Program-made: the position numbers and the translations under genes
The notes under the pieces: generated by a model
Seen by the model: the letters and a program-made list of their open reading frames with translations, nothing else
Databases searched by the model: none
What the model was told of the DNA's origin: nothing
From: JBIOYL01 sp044870185
GTDB taxonomy: Bacteria > Actinomycetota > CALGFH01
DNA length: 8,055 nt
Direction: 5' to 3'
Assembly: GCA_044870185.1 (NCBI GenBank)
Contig: JBIOYL010000070.1
Coordinates: 1 to 8,055 of the forward strand
Shown here: positions 6,129 through 8,055 of the stretch, one piece after another
How the letters are laid out: each line of letters begins with the position of its first letter
Numbering within the stretch: the first letter of the stretch is position 1

Positions 6129-6138
6129 GTCCAGTAGG

Positions 6139-6342
6139 TCAGGAGGGGTCGACGGGCGGCTCATCGACCAGCCAGGCGGTGGCGACCTCGATCTCGCGGC
6201 GAAGCCGGCCGCCGAGCAGCTTGGCCGAGTCGAAGCGGATCACCGCCATGCCGCCGTCCACCGCCACGACCGTCGCCCGCACCCCGTGCAGGCGGGCCAG
6301 CGGACCTTGCGTGTCGGCCAGCGCGACCCGATCGCCCGGCAT
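6139..6342 (-). CDS. Small hypothetical protein, 67 residues
   Basis: I do not recognise this family. The product is a mixed hydrophobic/charged protein with alternating beta-like stretches: PGDRVALA (2-9), VRATVVAVDGGMAVIRFDS (21-39) and REIEVATAWLVDEP (49-62). This resembles small SH3/KOW-like barrels, but that is only a shape guess. It has no membrane segment, signal peptide or cysteine. The ATG at 6342 is the only normal start in frame before a stop at 6421-6423, and no clear Shine-Dalgarno precedes it. The codons just upstream also read plausibly (TANDW), so the start may be misplaced. It converges on the response regulator, 27 bp away. Balanced composition, unlike the arginine- and alanine-rich shadow frames around it, favours a real gene. 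Confidence 0.5.
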   Translation of the reverse strand: MPGDRVALADTQGPLARLHGVRATVVAVDGGMAVIRFDSAKLLGGRLRREIEVATAWLVDEPPVDPS

Positions 6343-6415
6343 CCAGTCGTTCGCCGTCGCCGTCAGCGCCCTCCTCGGCCTCCAAACGCCGGTCGGGACC
6401 CAAAGCCGCCCGAGC

Positions 6416-6428
6416 GATCGTCACGATC
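6416..6428. promoter_or_regulatory. Short palindrome upstream of the 67-residue ORF
   Basis: GATCGT (6416-6421) and ACGATC (6423-6428) form a perfect inverted repeat around a single base, about 75 bp upstream of the small minus-strand ORF. It could be an operator, but a 6-bp arm may arise by chance. Elsewhere in the 6343-6629 spacer I see only the 9-bp tandem repeat at 6563-6599. Confidence 0.2.
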
Positions 6429-6562
6429 CCGCCCTACCGTCTGTTCGAATCACCGGTTATCGGGGACTCGACCGACGTGCTGGGTGCAAGAACGACCGCC
6501 CAGGAGCATGCGCGCGCCCACCGGCGGCCGTCAACCGGGCCGCCAGGTCGACGGGGAGCCAC

Positions 6563-6599
6563 GGGCGCCGGGGGCGCCGGGGGCGCCGGGGGGCACCGG
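6563..6599. repeat. GGGCGCCGG tandem repeat
   Basis: Three perfect 9-bp copies at 6563-6571, 6572-6580 and 6581-6589 are followed, after one extra G, by a degenerate copy GGGCACCGG (6591-6599). The GC-rich similarity fades out towards 6620. Each perfect copy contains the palindrome GGCGCC. The array lies just past the stop of the MTHFR-like gene (stop codon 6630-6632, minus strand). Being a multiple of three, it can expand without shifting frame. Confidence 0.8.
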
Positions 6600-6629
6600 G
6601 GCGCCGAGGGCCGCCGGGCCGACCGGGGA

Positions 6630-7472
6630 CTACGGGGAGCCGACGGCGCTGCGCTCGACCGGCACGCCGCGGGCGGCCCGGAAGGCGGCCGCCACCTGCA
6701 CGGCGGCGTCCCCCTCGCCCAGCGGCATGACATGCAAGGCATCGACGCCGGGCACCTCGGCCAGGGCCATGGCCGTCTCGACGGCCAGCTCCACCCCGCC
6801 GCCGGCCGCGATCTGCCGGTAGGCGCGCTCGGGCAGCGGGGAGCCGAGCAGCGCGGCATTCACCCGGTCGGCCATGCGCCGGTTGCGCAGCACGGCCACG
6901 CTCGCGTGCAGGCGGCAGCGCTCGAGCAGGCCGCCCATCCGGGCCCGCTCGACGAACGAGGCCAGGCCGGCCGGGTCGAACACCATCTGGGTCTGCACGA
7001 AGTCGGCCCCGGCGGCGACCTTGCGGGCGAGCAGGCGCAGCTCGGCGTCGAGGTCGCGGGCGAACGGGTCGGCCACGCAGCCGAGCGCGAGTTCATGAGG
7101 TGCCGCCCACGCGCGCGCCTCGGCGAGCAGCCTGGTGGTGGTGAAGTCCTTGACGCGCGGCACGCCCGGGACCGGGTCGCCGTACAGGCACAGCACCCCC
7201 TCGGATCCCAGCGCCGCCGCCCCGACGATCTGGGAGCGCAGGGCCAGGCGGTTGCGGTCGCGGCAGGACACGTGCACGACGGTGGCCACCCCCTGCTCCC
7301 GGGCCAGGGCGACGGCGGCCAGCGGCGACATGCGGGCCTGCCCGGCATGGTTGTCGGTCAGGCCGACCAGGTCGACGTGGGTGGCGAGGGCGGCGATGCA
7401 GCCGCGGACCCGGCCGGCGTCGGGCCGGGTCGGCAGCGAGATCTCGGCGGAGGTGAGGGCATCGATCGACAT
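6630..7472 (-). CDS. Methylenetetrahydrofolate reductase-like protein
   Basis: The 280-residue protein belongs to the flavin TIM-barrel MTHFR family, which interconverts 5,10-methylene- and 5-methyl-tetrahydrofolate in one-carbon metabolism. Seen in order: TSAEISLPTRPDAG (7-20, E10 at the place of the usual catalytic glutamate), VDLVGLTDNHAGQARMSPLA (33-52), VVHVSCRDRNRLALRSQIVGAAALG (65-89), VLCLYGDPV (93-101), the KVAAGADFVQTQMVFD strand (151-166) and a conserved-looking C-terminus to GVDALHVMPLG (242-252). The pattern is closer to the short MTHFR-like proteins of actinobacteria and acetogens than to E. coli MetF, so the exact redox partner and substrate are open. ATG 7472 is chosen because the family match starts at once and a -10 box lies at leaderless spacing; a GTG at 7520 would add 16 poorly conserved residues. 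No other folate gene is in the window. The PAP2 gene lies upstream on the same strand, 76 bp away. Confidence 0.85.
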   Translation of the reverse strand: MSIDALTSAEISLPTRPDAGRVRGCIAALATHVDLVGLTDNHAGQARMSPLAAVALAREQGVATVVHVSCRDRNRLALRSQIVGAAALGSEGVLCLYGDPVPGVPRVKDFTTTRLLAEARAWAAPHELALGCVADPFARDLDAELRLLARKVAAGADFVQTQMVFDPAGLASFVERARMGGLLERCRLHASVAVLRNRRMADRVNAALLGSPLPERAYRQIAAGGGVELAVETAMALAEVPGVDALHVMPLGEGDAAVQVAAAFRAARGVPVERSAVGSP

Positions 7473-7479
7473 GGCGCCA

Positions 7480-7485
7480 AGGCTA
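7480..7485 (-). promoter_or_regulatory. -10 box suggesting a leaderless MTHFR-like transcript
   Basis: On the minus strand TAGCCT fits the actinobacterial -10 pattern TAnnnT and ends 7 nt before the ATG at 7472. That is the spacing expected when transcription begins at or next to the start codon. No Shine-Dalgarno precedes this ATG, which fits leaderless translation. No good -35 box is visible. Confidence 0.4.
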
Positions 7486-7548
7486 ACCGGAGCGGCGGCC
7501 AACTGCCCAGCCGACCGCACCGCGCCGGATCACGCCTGGTCCCGCGAG

Positions 7549-8055
7549 TCATGCGCCGCCCGTCACCGCTGCCCCTTCGGGTGCCGGCTCGGTGCGTGCG
7601 CTGCCGAAGCGGAGCACGTAGCCGCCGAAGGCGACCGCGCACACGGCGAACCAGCCGAGCCCGAGCAGCACGCCGCCGACCACGTCGGTGAGCCAGTGCA
7701 CGCCGAGCAGGACCCGCGAGGCGGCGACGGCCATGGTGATGGCCGCGGCCAGGGTCCCGAGCGCCAGCTTGACCGGCCAGCGCCGGCCGGAGCTGAGCAG
7801 CAGCGCCAGCGCCGCGCAGGTGGCTGCGGCGGCGGTCGTATGCCCGGACGGGAACGAGAAGCCGGTGGCGGCGGTCAGGTGCGGGACGGACGGGCGCTCC
7901 CGCCCGACGAGCAGCTTCACGCCGTTGACGAGCAGGCTCTGCCCGACGATGACGGTGGCCAGGAACGCGACCCCCGACCAGCGGCACCGGCGCCGGACGT
8001 CCAGGACGCCGACCACGACCAGCTCGGCGAGCACCACGACCGTGCTGCCGAGCGC
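7549..8055 (-). CDS. PAP2-family membrane phosphatase, 5' end outside the window
   Basis: The 168 visible residues hold all three motifs of the PAP2 acid phosphatase family, which removes phosphate from lipid or isoprenoid phosphates such as phosphatidate or undecaprenyl pyrophosphate. Counting from the window edge, the motifs are K47-(6)-R54-P55 (KLLVGRERP), P69-S70-G71-H72 and S113-R114-(5)-H120-(3)-D124 (SRVLLGVHWLTD). H120 is the expected nucleophile. Hydrophobic segments near 5-18, 28-45, 75-88, 97-112 and 126-146 make it an integral membrane protein. The frame is open through 8055, so the first membrane helix and the true start lie outside; a GTG at 8037 is in frame but would give a short protein for the family. 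The glycine/alanine-rich tail ends at 7549. Substrate not assignable; undecaprenyl pyrophosphate recycling or phospholipid turnover are the usual roles. Confidence 0.9.
   Translation of the reverse strand, partial: ALGSTVVVLAELVVVGVLDVRRRCRWSGVAFLATVIVGQSLLVNGVKLLVGRERPSVPHLTAATGFSFPSGHTTAAAATCAALALLLSSGRRWPVKLALGTLAAAITMAVAASRVLLGVHWLTDVVGGVLLGLGWFAVCAVAFGGYVLRFGSARTEPAPEGAAVTGGA

Noticed and set aside
5442..6137. Frame from the GTG at 5442 through the regulator region
   Set aside because: This GTG is probably the relic of the regulator's start, but it is now out of frame; the translation is low-complexity and has no receiver motifs.
6443..6450. GTTCGAAT resembling the T-loop of a tRNA or half of an SOS box
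   Set aside because: The flanking bases do not pair as a T-stem and no acceptor, D or anticodon arm is present; the second half of a TCGAAC-N4-GTTCGA operator is missing.
6477..7691. 404-codon plus-strand frame opposite the MTHFR-like and PAP2 genes
   Set aside because: It has no domain and is rich in glycine, histidine and arginine, as expected of an antisense shadow; the minus-strand genes explain the region.

Overview
The window is very GC-rich, its coding frames almost always end codons in G or C, and its -10-like boxes and gene families are of actinobacterial type. It most likely comes from an actinomycete (Actinomycetota). The lineage cannot be fixed more closely from the sequence alone. 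There are no RNA genes, CRISPR arrays or transposases.

Layout. Positions 1-319 are non-coding and carry a 16-bp tandem duplication and an AT-rich promoter-like island. A sigma-70 family factor follows (320-1258, +), then a 12-bp hairpin and a DsbA-fold protein with one active-site cysteine (1323-1919, +). This converges through a 9-bp hairpin on a family-2-like glycosyltransferase (1942-2907, -). A divergent spacer of 266 bp holds an inverted-repeat operator candidate. Then comes an ABC exporter/two-component operon on the + strand (3174-6111). After it lie a convergent 67-residue hypothetical ORF (6139-6342, -), a GC-rich spacer with a 9-bp tandem repeat, a methylenetetrahydrofolate reductase-like gene (6630-7472, -) and a PAP2 phosphatase cut by the window edge (7549-8055, -).

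The ABC/two-component operon is the part to look at. Its families normally form a four-gene set: ATPase, ABC-2 permease, DesK/NarX-type histidine kinase and LuxR-type response regulator. Here (a) the ATPase has lost its middle, including the signature motif, Walker B and H-loop, and its remnants lie in different frames; (b) a full-length permease is fused in frame to a full-length histidine kinase in one 623-residue protein; (c) the regulator has no ATG/GTG/TTG at its expected start, because a repeat-rich segment of about 64 bp separates it from the GTGA overlap it probably once shared with the kinase. Kinase and regulator keep all their key residues. Either the exporter has decayed while the signalling pair survives, perhaps as a transporter-derived sensor, or the assembly is damaged at several points. 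Long reads over 3150-5560 would decide between these.
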